Below are positions 18,289 to 28,484 of a DNA stretch of 64,000 nt, in pieces. A program made the translations under genes and the position numbers. The notes beneath the pieces are model-generated. The model worked only from the letters and a program-made list of their open reading frames with translations. It searched no databases and had not been told where the DNA came from. Positions within the stretch are counted from its first letter, which is position 1; every line of letters starts with the position of its first letter. Origin of the DNA: JAKAGZ01 sp963772675. Lineage in GTDB: Bacteria > Bacteroidota > Ignavibacteria > Ignavibacteriales > Ignavibacteriaceae. The stretch lies in contig CAVYYF010000010.1 in NCBI GenBank assembly GCA_963772675.1, forward strand, positions 1 through 64,000. The letters are read 5' to 3'.

Positions 18289-20557
18289 TTATTTTAAAAG
18301 CAATGCCTTCTTTGTAGAAATATAATTTCCAGCTTTCAACCTGTACAAATATACTCCGCTTGATAATCCTTCAGCATTAAATGTTGCCGTATAATCTCCC
18401 GCTTGATGGAAACCGTTATATAATGTAGCAATTTCCTGTCCTAGAAGATTATATACCTTTAAACTAACCATACTTGCAACCGGCAGTTGATAAGTAATCA
18501 TTGTAGTTGGATTGAAAGGATTAGGATAGTTTTGTTCAAGGTCATATTTACGAGGACCATTGTAATTTTCTCCAGTGGTTCCGGTTGTTGTTGCTTCTCC
18601 TGTGAAATAAAATGAATGTAGCATAAATAATTTACCCGACGCCCCTCCGGTAAATAATAAATAAACATCGTGGTTCCCCGAAACAGAAGATAATAATTTT
18701 GCTGAAAACGTTTCAAATGTTGTCCAGGATCCGGTACTATGATATATTACACTCCGCAATTTTTGTGCTGACATCTATTGAATCGATATATACTTCAACT
18801 GTACCGCTGCCACCAGCACTTGAAGCAATTACTTTTATAGAATCGGAACTTTTTTGGTAATCATTATTTCCGAATTCAACCCCGGCGTACATTGCCCAAT
18901 TACTATTATAGATGTTGTCAAGAACAGTTGTGTCTGCATTTTGTACTGTCCTTTTCGTTCCCGACTGATTTGCCGGACATTCAGCCAAAATAGGAGTATA
19001 AGCATCACGGTATATATATAGATTAAACCAGCCAGTTTGCATGCCGTTTACGTACAATCCCTGCCTGGTACCAGTAAATGTTGTATAATCGGAATAAGAA
19101 TCAATTGAAGATACATCGAATGCTTGTCCTACTTGTGTCCAGCCATTTCCATCACTGCTGAAATATCCACTTATTTTATGATTGATCCGCACGATCTTAA
19201 GCCACAGCGTATCGCCTATAGTGTTTGGAGCTTCATATTGAGTACTTCCGAAACTAAATCTAATTGCCTTGTCACCAGTACTATTCGACAACGAGCTTAC
19301 AAGTTTAACAGACGTAGTTTCGTCGCCGCGCATAATCCACAAGCCCGCCTGGTCAGAAGCTGATTCCGGATTGAAATCAAGTTTGGTAATGAGTGAATAG
19401 TTATGTTCGCCATCGTTCTTAATTACAGTATTAGCTTTTGAACTACTCTTTGGTGACAGGCGCAACCACCCCGGACGATCAGTAAGTGACCATTTATCTG
19501 CAGCTGTATAACCCAGAAAAGACCATTCAGGGTTTAATGTATCTGAATTAAAAAAATCAGAATGCGGTACCATCCAGGGAATGCCGCTGCTCGGTAAATC
19601 GGGTGCAGTAAATGAACTGTTAATTGGATAGTCAGCAACTGGTTTGTCAGATGCACTATAATGAACCTGATTCAATAGTCCCTGCCTTCCTTGTCCCTTC
19701 CATTCTCCTTTTGCATAAAGTGGATGCATAACCCAATAAGTGCTGTCAGCAAGGGTTACAACCGCAGACGCATGATTAGGAGTCGCAAAGAGTGAACCAC
19801 TTACTTTCGGGTCATTTACATTGAAAAAATCCCCTAACATTTTCCAGGCTGATGAGTCAGCCGTAAGAGTATCGCTCCGCATTACCCACTGGCCTCCGCT
19901 TAAATCCCTTGCAAAAGAATAGTAGTAATGCCCGTGGTGTTTCCACATAACCGGTCCCTCAGCCCAGCTATACGGATACGGGGAGGGATTTAACCAGCTG
20001 AGATTATAGACAACACCTGTAGGTTGTCCATCATTACCCAATTCCACTATACCATTATTAGGTTGACCGTTTTTCACAACCAGGTACCATTTATTATTAT
20101 CATCAATAAATATTGAATTGTCATAACCTAAGCTATATGGAAGGCTTGAAGGATTGTTCATACGTACCGGGGTACTCCAGGGACCTTCGGGTTTGGGAGC
20201 TTTTACAAAACACATCGAACTTCCATTCTTAAAGAAATCCCAATATTCACCATTATGATAAACGATTTGGCCACCCCAGCAACCTCCGCCTGGTGAATCA
20301 CCATACTCTGACCAAGCTGCACTAACCGGTTGAGCTATGGCTTCCCAGTGAACAAGATCAGTTGAATGATAAATAACCGGTGTTACATTAAATGATGAGC
20401 CTGTTGTATAAAAGTCATTTCCTATTTTTGTTATTGTACAATCAGGATGATCACCCGGAATAACCGGATTCATATATGAGTTAAAAGAAACTGATTGTCC
20501 TAAGACACTTATGGTAAAGATCAAAAAAAAGACAATTGGTAAGTTAAAGCGGTTCAT
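18289..20557 (-). CDS. GH43 + CBM6-like + T9SS sorting domain (one frameshift)
   Basis: The start is taken at ATG 20557 (MNRFNLPIVFFLIFTISVLGQ signal peptide, GGGAG upstream); the longer frame to 20638 has no RBS logic. GH43 propeller: Asp39 in 'GDHPDCTI' (the usual proline after Asp is Cys here), Asp in 'YDNSIFIDDNNKWY' and Glu in 'WAEGPVMWKHHG'. Then a beta-sandwich (~335-530, 'DTLNPEWSFLGYTAADKWS') and a CBM6-like module. The frame breaks at ~18775; a one-base shift joins 'VEVYIDSID' to 'MSAQKLRSVIYHSTGSW' and finishes the CBM. It then ends in 'DLEQNYPNPFNPTTMITYQLP...KALLLK', a T9SS type A domain. Likely surface-displayed arabinofuranosidase or xylosidase. Confidence 0.88.
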
Positions 20558-20714
20558 TTTATTCTCCCGTGATGACCCAATGAATAAAACTCTAGGTACC
20601 TTCTGATAAGTGTATCTTTGAATTTTTGAAAATTTCAAAGGAATTTAAAGACAAAGGCGGTCAAATAATAGCCACTTTTAACAATAAAATAACCAAATAT
20701 TGCAGGTAGAATTA

Positions 20715-21854
20715 TTAGTGGGATTGGTGAAGTTTCCGAAACTCACGTAAATCAATTCCTTTTTTTCTTTTAAAATACCGTGAGATGTGTTCTGCATCAG
20801 TAAAATTGAAAAGCGAAGAGACCTGTGAAATCGGTAAATCAGTTTCGATAAGATACTTTGCAATCAATTCAACACGTACATTTTGGATTTCATCGTAAAT
20901 TGATCTGTGAAAATTTTTTTTAAATCTTCTCTCAAGTGCTCGTCTATTTATACTTGTAGCGTTCACAACGTCTTTGACCAGAATTCTATTTTTTGCATTT
21001 TTCTTTATAAATTGAATTGCTTTAGAAACATTAACATCATTGACAGCAAGAATGTCTGTAGACTGTCTCTGAACTACATGACTCGGAGAAACCATTATTT
21101 GTTTTCCCGGGGTCTTTTTTTTGTCTATCATATCGTCTAATAACTTTGCAGCTTCGTAACCAGCAGATTCAACATTCATAGCAATACTTGTAAGCGGGGG
21201 ATCGCTTATGTCACAGATAATGGGGTCATTATCAACACCTATTACCGCCACTTCTTCCGGGACTCTTAAATTAATAAGTTTACATACTTCTAGAACATGC
21301 TGTCCATGGTCGTCGTTACAGGCAAATATACCGACAGGTTTGGGCAAAGCAGCGACCCAATTTGATACGTCCTGTTGTTCATTTTCCCATTCATTTTTCT
21401 TGATTCTTTTTCTGGGCCTGTAAATGTGAGTTTTATAACCTGCTTCACTATTGAAGTGAGTAAAATAGAACCTTCGTTCCTTTAACCAATCATAATTTTC
21501 GAACCCAAAAAAGGCAAGATTTTTAAATCCCTTTTCAATAAGATGCTCGCTTGCAAATTTTGCTATTGATTCAGAATCAGTTTTAATAACCGGTAAATTT
21601 TTAGGATATGAAGAATCATGTATGGCAAGAATTGTCGGAATCTTTAAGTTCAATAATTCTTTTGTGATTAAAGAATCACGAATTATAATTCCATCTGGTT
21701 TCCAGCTTGTTAAATGAGGAATGGATGACTTTAGATCTATTGGTTCTTTATAAAAAGACCAGGGACCGTAAAGCTTTGAATACCGGGCAATACCAAGTAT
21801 TAGCTCTCTGCCAAATGCTCGTGATGTTTCTATAAGTAAAACAATTCTTTTCAT
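20715..21854 (-). CDS. XylR-like regulator (periplasmic-binding fold + AraC HTH)
   Basis: 379 residues. Residues ~1-265 form a LacI/PurR-type sugar-binding domain ('DGIIIRDSLITKEL', 'GIFACNDDHGQHVLEVCKLINLRVPEEVAVIGVDNDP', 'PLTSIAMNVESAGYEAAKLLDDM'). Residues ~275-375 carry an AraC-type double helix-turn-helix ('ILVKDVVNATSINRRALERRFKK', 'PISQVSSLFNFTDAEHISRYFKRKKG'). This order matches E. coli XylR, a xylose-responsive activator. Placed between GH43 and GH9 genes, it probably activates hemicellulase genes when xylose or a relative binds. Ligand not proven. Confidence 0.85.
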   Translation of the reverse strand: MKRIVLLIETSRAFGRELILGIARYSKLYGPWSFYKEPIDLKSSIPHLTSWKPDGIIIRDSLITKELLNLKIPTILAIHDSSYPKNLPVIKTDSESIAKFASEHLIEKGFKNLAFFGFENYDWLKERRFYFTHFNSEAGYKTHIYRPRKRIKKNEWENEQQDVSNWVAALPKPVGIFACNDDHGQHVLEVCKLINLRVPEEVAVIGVDNDPIICDISDPPLTSIAMNVESAGYEAAKLLDDMIDKKKTPGKQIMVSPSHVVQRQSTDILAVNDVNVSKAIQFIKKNAKNRILVKDVVNATSINRRALERRFKKNFHRSIYDEIQNVRVELIAKYLIETDLPISQVSSLFNFTDAEHISRYFKRKKGIDLREFRKLHQSH

Positions 21855-22162
21855 ATACGATTACTTAAAGAAGTAAGTTCAATTAACTAATACAAGATAA
21901 TACAAAAAATTATATTGCCTTAGCTCAAAAGTATTATATTCTGGGTCAGGGCCCGGTTTGCATGCGTCCTTCTTTCTCACATTTCTCAACCGCATACCCG
22001 ATAGTTGTATTCTGAATAATTTTTTTAATGCTTACCACAGAAGTATGATAATCTCAGTATTTAGTTTTTTTTTGAGCGCAATTTAGAGTGACAGAGCCAC
22101 CCAAAAGAATATTATTCTTTACATAGATGTTTTAACCTTAAAAATTAATATTGATTAATATT
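21855..22162. other. Intergenic region between GH9 and xylR-like gene
   Basis: 308 nt, AT-rich, no supportable ORF. It would contain the regulator's promoter and the end of the GH9 transcript. I see no strong inverted repeat with a T-tract. Confidence 0.4.
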
Positions 22163-24747
22163 TCAATTATTATTGACTAAATCCTTTACAGCGTTGCCGA
22201 GGAATATATATTCTCCGGCTAAGCTTATAACAGCCTCATTCTCACCCCAGAAGAAAGGCCAGTCGTCTTTATTCTCAAGGAAATCCGGCTCCAACATAAG
22301 CAGACCCGGCACTACCCCCCCGGCAACATTTGAGAAGTCAGCCCTGGTGCGTCCGTATATAACTTTCTTTGAGCGTGTGCCCACATCCGCAACAAACGAA
22401 AGGTTCGAATATGGATGACATCCGAAAAGATAATCAATTCCCCTAAGTGTGTATTCAGGCCCGATGATTTCGGGAAATGCTTTATGGGCATAATAATTTG
22501 TAATTGCCCAGTTTACAATTTCTCCATCGCCTGCCCAATGCCTTGTTCCAATCGGTACACCGTACGGATTTTTCATAAGCAGGGAATCATTTTCTGTTTT
22601 AAATTTCTTTATATAAGGTTCAAGTTTAGCTTTATATTCTTTCCCAAAATACGGAATTGCAAGTAACGCATTTTCCATACTTCTTTCGGGAGATCCTTTA
22701 AGTCCCTGCCATATTGTTTTAAGGAATATATCTGCATACTTCTGATCCTTTGTGGCTATGAAAAGCTGCAAGGCAGCGGATGTTGTCATCATATCCGCTC
22801 CAAAGAAACTTGCAAATCTTCCCCTGCTGCCTTTGGTAGTATCTTTTTGCTGCCTGTCCCACGATTGCTCTGCAACTTCCAGGCATTCTGTAGCAAGTGA
22901 ATCGTTATATCCTTTAAAGGCACGACCTGCAATTGCGAGACTGGCTATCGCATTATAATTTAACCACGGTTCATTTGTAGTCATGGCCCACCTGTCATCA
23001 AATTTTCCGCTGTGCCCGTCTTTAACTTCATATGGTTTTAGTTTTGGATCGTAGGGTAAGTTATCCGTTATTGTAGACGCGTCGCCGAGATGAACATATT
23101 GATACAGGTGCGGCATCTCAATTGACGGAATAGCGCGCCCGAACGCCTTCTGCATTCCAAGTTGCAAAAGAACACCATGCTCCATCTGCTGAAGTACATC
23201 CGGTTTGCCATCAGGATCATGAATACCAACATAACGATGCTCTTCATTAACGTAGGTTTCATCTAGCTCTGGTTTAAATTGCAGCCATGTAGCAGCAAGA
23301 TATGATATTGCCTGGCACTGTGAACCTTCTTCTATATCAAAATCACCAGCATCGAACCAGCCGCCTACATCCAATCCATTTATACGCTCTCCGGGTTCAT
23401 AACGTGTGTCAGTTCTAGGTCCCATTCTTTTATTATCCATTAATTCTAAATTTGGTGGTGCCTGTCGTGCATCATCCAGAAACGGTGCTCCGTGCCAAAC
23501 CCTGTATCCATCTTTTACAAAAACATGATCCATTTGTACCGGCATAAATACATCCAGTGTTTGATGCCAGACATTATCGTACACCTGTTTATCTATAGGA
23601 AAGGCATTTGTTTTTTGATCGCCGTATTGTATAACGTATAAGCCTGAACTTTTAACTGATGAAAAATCGAACCTGGCATAATTGTAACGAAGAAAGGATC
23701 CCCACAACTTTACATCACCGGTATATTCCTTCTTGTAACTTCCATCTGGCAAAATTTTATACAAAGTAGCTGTCTTTGCAGGAGTATCATTTTTATCAAG
23801 TTCTATTACTGCAACTTTTTCCTGCGCAGGAGAGTAGCCCACCTGTGAGAAGCCTATCACAGGTTTGCGTGTCCAGCTTTTAATTGTACTTGCAGTCAAA
23901 TACCATTCTACTACTTTACCGGTTTTATTTGAGGGAATCAGGCTGCGCACAACAAACCATCCGTTTTGTGCAACGTTACGTCCATCGTAAAGCATTAAAT
24001 CACCATCCATGGAAGTAATGTCAACTCTTTGCTCAGAATCTTCGGGTGCGAGCACAAGATTTTTTCCTTTTGCCATCGGTAGTGGATCAACATATATGTT
24101 TCTCCCTCTATCGTCAAAAGTAGAGAGCCCGAAAGTAAGGAGGAATTCTATCCTTTAGCGGTTTAACTTCCATAGGTCCGGCCGGATATTTCGGAAATAT
24201 TCTCGGGCCTGCCATCCATCATATATGTTTTTTCAAAATATGCCGAAGGTAGAAACTCCAGATTAAAACCCGCGTGGCCTTCTAAATCTTTAGGCAATGG
24301 CTTATCAAGATAAACATCAATCATTACTCCCTGGTCTTTTGCCGTTACCACAACCCTGGAATCGAAGTTATATTTTTTATATTGAAGTTTCACTTCAATG
24401 CTATTATTCTCTTTGTCAACTTTACGGTCTACGACCATCGGAACAATGTCCCATTGTTCCGGAGTTGCTCTTAGTCTTACTGCGCCGTTAGTAGCTGTTC
24501 TTACACCGTGATGTATAAGTTCAATGCCGGCAGTTTTTTCATCAAAGAAATAACCATTGTACTGGTTACTAAATACAAAAACATTTAAACCGCGGGTTTC
24601 AAAATATCCGAGGTCATTTAACTTCAATTTATTTCCCTGACCAAATGCATAACAGAAAAACAATATCGAAAATCCAACGATTAGCAATGCAGTTTTTTTT
24701 GAAAAAATGATTCTGTCGAATAAATTCAGATTCTTCATTCCGTTCAC
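22163..24747 (-). CDS. GH9 endoglucanase, secreted (two frameshifts)
   Basis: Endo-beta-1,4-glucanase/xyloglucanase-type family. The N-terminal piece (24163-24747) carries a signal peptide and a beta-rich domain up to 'MMDGRPENIS'. After single-base breaks near ~24193 and ~24133 the chain continues 'KYPAGPMEVKPLKDRIPP', 'FGLSTFDDRGRNIYVDPLP' and into the long frame at 24076. An Ig-like CelD_N domain ('KPVIGFSQVGYSPAQEKVAVIE') precedes the (alpha/alpha)6 barrel. Catalytic motifs are 'DVGGWFDAGDFDIE' (Asp pair) and 'FFWGENEAVISLAGEYIF' (Glu). Joined length ~860 residues. Likely attacks cellulose or the xyloglucan backbone. Confidence 0.9.
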
Positions 24748-24780
24748 CTTATTTTTTGTTTAAACATCAGAAAAAATTCT

Positions 24781-25680
24781 TTATTTGTTAATCCATTTTG
24801 AATTTTTCATCCATTTAAAAATTGTTGACATCCATTCTTCAGTTGGCAGACGTAAAACAAAACCATGGTTACCTTTCGGATAAATATGTAATTCAGCAGA
24901 AACATTATGATGTCTTAATGCTTCCCAATAGACAATGCTATTATCAACATCAACCACTTTATCATCTGCGGCTTGAGTAATATAAGCAGGAGGGGTATTC
25001 TCGTCTACATGTAATTCATTTGAGAATTCATCAATTATTTTTTTTGATGGATTTTTGCCTAACAAATTTGTTCTTGAACCAAGGTGTGTTAGACTATCCT
25101 GCATACTAATTACAGGGTAAACCAATATCTGAAAATCGGGGCGCAAGTTTGTGTTATCTTTATTTTCAATTACGGCTTCTTTATAATGAGTAGCTTCGGT
25201 TGAAGCTAAATGTCCACCGGCAGAAAAACCCATTATTCCGACTTTGTTTATATCGATTCCCCATTTTGCGGCGTTTTCTCTTACAACTTTAATTGCCTGT
25301 TGGGCATCCTGCAAAGGACCTATTTTTTTATCTATCATTGTCGAATCGTTGGGGAGCCTGTATTTCAGAACAAAAGCGGCAACCCCGTTCTTAGCAAATT
25401 CTTTTGCGGTTCTTATTCCTTCTGCCTGATAGACTACCACAGCATAACCTCCACCAGGACAAATAACTACTGCAGTTCCGGTGGATTTTTCTTTTTCAGG
25501 CAAATAAATCTCAAGAGTTGGTTTTGTTACTCCTGAGAACATTCCTGAATGTTCGGTTTCTTTTACATTGGATTCCTTCGAATTAGAAATAGCTCCCGAA
25601 TATAGGTTTATTATTTGTTGTGCTTTTATATTAAGTGAGCACAAGAAAAGCAATGCAAAGCAAATTTTTAACATTTTCAT
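24781..25680 (-). CDS. Secreted alpha/beta hydrolase, acetyl-xylan esterase-like
   Basis: 299 residues with a signal peptide (MKMLKICFALLFLCSLNIKAQ). Serine hydrolase features: oxyanion loop 'VVICPGGGYAVVVY', nucleophile elbow 'GIMGFSAGGHLAS', acid in 'QAADDKVVDVDNS' and His in 'YPKGNHGFVLRLPTEEW'. The pattern fits the BD-FAE/endo-xylanase-linked esterase group that removes acetyl groups from xylan. Follows GH9 on the same strand and completes the debranching set. Specificity is inferred. Confidence 0.8.
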   Translation of the reverse strand: MKMLKICFALLFLCSLNIKAQQIINLYSGAISNSKESNVKETEHSGMFSGVTKPTLEIYLPEKEKSTGTAVVICPGGGYAVVVYQAEGIRTAKEFAKNGVAAFVLKYRLPNDSTMIDKKIGPLQDAQQAIKVVRENAAKWGIDINKVGIMGFSAGGHLASTEATHYKEAVIENKDNTNLRPDFQILVYPVISMQDSLTHLGSRTNLLGKNPSKKIIDEFSNELHVDENTPPAYITQAADDKVVDVDNSIVYWEALRHHNVSAELHIYPKGNHGFVLRLPTEEWMSTIFKWMKNSKWINK

Positions 25681-25854
25681 ATTATATATGCCTGGTTGTT
25701 TATAAAATGCCAGATTGAAGCTATTTACAAAAAATATGAAGAGTTAGCTAGAGTTACAATTTTTGTTAGAGAATAATAGCCACAAAATTGAAGTAATAAA
25801 AGGATTGTTTGAGTGGAGTGTTCCTGTTGATAATATAATTTATAAATCTCTGGT

Positions 25855-25899
25855 TTTGTTTACATCCTTTAAATGACCTGAATGGGAGAAATGTACTAT
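25855..25899 (-). promoter_or_regulatory. 45-bp conserved non-coding element, copy A
   Basis: Matches 34486-34530 at 41 of 45 positions, including an unbroken 'GAATGGGAGAAATGTACTAT' on the plus strand. Copy A lies between the T9SS beta-propeller terminator and the esterase start; copy B lies between the ECF sigma and fecR genes. A common promoter (perhaps ECF-dependent) or leader element reading leftward is the simplest explanation. Not proven. Confidence 0.45.
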
Positions 25900-25941
25900 C
25901 CTGCGTGATACTTTTCAAAATTCATTTAAAAGATGCAGAGC

Positions 25942-25979
25942 AAAAAAGGTACAGACGTATTTAGTCTTGTACCTTTTTA
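25942..25979. terminator. Rho-independent terminator (probably bidirectional)
   Basis: An imperfect hairpin pairs AAAAAAGGTACAGAC (25942-25956) with GTCTTGTACCTTTTT (25964-25978), with one bulge, and has T-runs on both strands. It lies ~40 nt past the stop of the beta-propeller gene. Confidence 0.75.
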
Positions 25980-26017
25980 CCCCTGCCCGTTTATTGTTTA
26001 CTTCTTATAATAGTCGC

Positions 26018-27413
26018 TTATTGTAAAAGAATCATCTTCTTAGTGCGTACAAAACTTCCCGCCTGCAGCCTATAAAAATAAACTCCGCTCGACAAGCCGT
26101 CTCGCGTCGAACTTTACTGAATGACTTCCCGCGGTCTGGCGCTCATTTACCAATGTGGCGACGGGTCTTCCAAGAAGGTCGTAAACTATCAGCTTAACGT
26201 TACTGGCAACCGGCAGCTGATAAGTGACGGCTGTAGTCGGGTTAAAAGGATTGGGGTAATTTTGTTCAAGCACAAATCCGGCAGGGACCTCCTGGGAGCT
26301 TTCTACTCCTGTAATTGCCCCCGGCTCCGGATAACTCAAACGCCAGATACCGTCTTCGGTTCCAGCAAAAACATAGGCATTATTCAGTGCAAGAGAATAT
26401 ACGACTGGAATTCCCAAATAAAATTTATATAAACGTCTAGCGTCATATACAGCGATAGAATCGATGATGTTACCGTAGTAGCCTCGGAGGTAGATGTGGG
26501 TCCAGAAAAGTTTGAAAAAGTTGCCACCTACGGCTGTAAAAAGGGTATCATTCCTACTGGCAAGGCAGAGTACAGGTGCATGCTGTTTATAGACTTTGGC
26601 AAATGAAGTATCAGCATAGGAAATGGTATCTCCGAAAAACGTATGATAAAGACGCCCGATAGATCCGACGATGATAGTACTAGCTTCAGGACCAGTGAAT
26701 AGTCTTATAGAGTAAATGGGTGCAGTTACAGGTATAAGGTCATAACCAGTTGCATCCTTAGTTTTAACATCAATATTTTTCCATGTCAATCCATTGTCGA
26801 GCGAGCTATATATTCCATCACTAAAGGTAGCTGCGTAAATGAAATTTTTATAAATAATTATAGAATTCACAGGTGCTGTAGTACTTGACAAGCTGGTAAC
26901 TTTCCAATTTTCACCCCGGTCTGTAGAAGAATAAAGCCCGCTCCAGGCTCCTGCAAAAATTGTTGTATCGCCTGCTGGATCTGTACGAGTCTCCAGGGAC
27001 CAGACGCCTAAACCGGATAAGCCGGAATTAATTGATCTCCAGTTTTCACCGTTATCAGTTGAAACAGAAACGCCCTTTTCCGTTCCTGCGAAAATTCTTG
27101 CCTGTCCGGCAGGCAGGGTTTTTCCGGTAATTAAAATAGTATGAATAACCTTACTTTGTAATCCTTCGTTAATGCTCTTCCAGTTTTCACCGTTATTTGT
27201 CGATACAAATATTCCGTTTCCGTCTGTTCCAACAAAAATAGATGAATCCTTTGTAACTATGGTATTTGCTTTTACCGTATCCGGAAAATTTGTCTTTTCC
27301 CACTGGGCATAACTTTGTCCACATAAAATAATTGATAAAAGAATTATCGGGATAAGATTATTTGTACCATTACTGCAATTTTGTTTTAATGTTTTACCGA
27401 TTTTAATTTTCAT
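26018..27413 (-). CDS. T9SS-sorted BNR/beta-propeller protein, copy 1 (frameshift near end)
   Basis: After the signal region ('IPIILLSIILCGQSYAQ'), BNR/Asp-box repeats 'STNNGENWKSI', 'STDNGENWRSI', 'STDRGENWKV' and 'SLDNGLTWKNI' mark a sialidase/sortilin-like propeller. The tail 'FVLEQNYPNPFNPTTAVTYQLP...GRPVATLVNERQTAGSHSVKFDA' is a T9SS sorting domain. An extra base in 'gcgagacgg' (~26105) ends the frame at 26070; the other frame gives 'GLSSGVYFYRLQAGSF...KKMILLQ' to TAA 26018-26020. Surface or secreted; ligand unknown. Paralogue of 28485-29819 and part of a tandem duplication downstream of a TonB receptor. Confidence 0.8.
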
Positions 27414-27446
27414 CAGATCTATCCATATTTTTGCCCAGATTAATAG

Positions 27447-28451
27447 TTACTGTCTTGAAGGATCATATTGATATCCAAAAGAATTAATATAAGCTTCGTC
27501 CATATCTAAGGAGTAGGTATATATATAATATATTCCGAAGATACCTTTTCCTCCTTGAATGTTAGAGTATTCCGTAGGTCTTAGTTTAATCGTAAATGAA
27601 TTTGAGAATACCTGGTGAGCATAATAATATCTTGTTAATTCGGGATCCATGCTGGTGATGCTAAGGAAAGCCCTGGTGATTATATAATTTTTCTTAAATG
27701 GGTCGCTCCCCGAAATTTCCTGCATCGTTTTATTAACAGTTTTAAGAGATGTATAAGCAACATAATTAAATGAGAAGTCTAGATCAGGAAACAATATAAA
27801 CCCATTATTGTCCATATAACGATAATAGGAGAGAGGTACAAACGTTTTTTTATTGACATACGTTCCTCCTTCATATTTTTCATAATCAATTTCAAACCGG
27901 GGAAAACTCAACATATCATTAATCTCTTTATTGTTTCTTTTAAAAACCCAGGGGTAGCCCGGAACTGTTACATAATATTCCTTTGCACCATTAGTATAAT
28001 AAGTCTGGGGGAAGTCTGAAAGAGCTTGGATGAAGACAGGAATCTGTTTTGTAGATTTTAATATTTGCCCGTCCGGCGTTGTAGCTTTAATACTAATAAT
28101 TTTACCCGGTTTCATTACAAGGTTTCTTAAATAATAGCAATTAACTTGTATTGTATTTCCCGAATCTGCTACTTGGATAGTTGTATCTCTCATAACAAAC
28201 ACTGAATCATCATAATAGATTTCTACATTTGCACCTTTTATATTTTGAGCAGTGCTGGGTAAAGTCGGGGTGGCCCCGCTTTCAGTATAAATATTTTTTG
28301 AAATTATTGCATATTGAATAGGATTATCGTTGCGTAAAATGCAATTTAAAGTATAAACATTTTGAAAAGGCGCATTTACATTGAAATCCTCATTGCAGGA
28401 TTCAAAAAGAATAAATAATATAATTGGTAGAATCAAAATCGCTCTTTTCAT
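27447..28451 (-). CDS. DUF4249-type lipoprotein, copy 1
   Basis: Start chosen at ATG 28451 (MKRAILILPIILFILFESC), matching the paralogue; the upstream ATG at 28475 lies in the duplicated intergenic sequence. The lipobox 'LFESC' implies a lipoprotein. The body has the beta-rich DUF4249 pattern ('YTLNCILRNDNPIQYAIISKNIY', 'MKPGKIISIKATTPDGQILKSTKQIP'). DUF4249 proteins are periplasmic or outer-membrane lipoproteins usually found after FecR-linked TonB receptors, as here. Role unknown; probably part of the receptor complex. Confidence 0.75.
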   Translation of the reverse strand: MKRAILILPIILFILFESCNEDFNVNAPFQNVYTLNCILRNDNPIQYAIISKNIYTESGATPTLPSTAQNIKGANVEIYYDDSVFVMRDTTIQVADSGNTIQVNCYYLRNLVMKPGKIISIKATTPDGQILKSTKQIPVFIQALSDFPQTYYTNGAKEYYVTVPGYPWVFKRNNKEINDMLSFPRFEIDYEKYEGGTYVNKKTFVPLSYYRYMDNNGFILFPDLDFSFNYVAYTSLKTVNKTMQEISGSDPFKKNYIITRAFLSITSMDPELTRYYYAHQVFSNSFTIKLRPTEYSNIQGGKGIFGIYYIYTYSLDMDEAYINSFGYQYDPSRQ

Positions 28452-28484
28452 AATTCCGCTTTGTTTACTTCTCATAATAGTCGC

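Larger units (their letters stand above)
25997..28466. repeat. Tandem duplication unit 1 (beta-propeller + DUF4249)
   Basis: This ~2.45-kb unit recurs immediately to the right (28463-30880). The edge words 'TAATAGTCGCTTATTGTAAA' and 'CTCTTTTCATAATTC' recur at both units. Coding ends are almost identical and central parts diverge. Confidence 0.8.

Noticed and set aside
20558..20638. Longer N-terminus of the T9SS-GH43 protein from ATG 20638
   Set aside because: It places a basic, non-hydrophobic stretch before the signal peptide; ATG 20557 has a good RBS.
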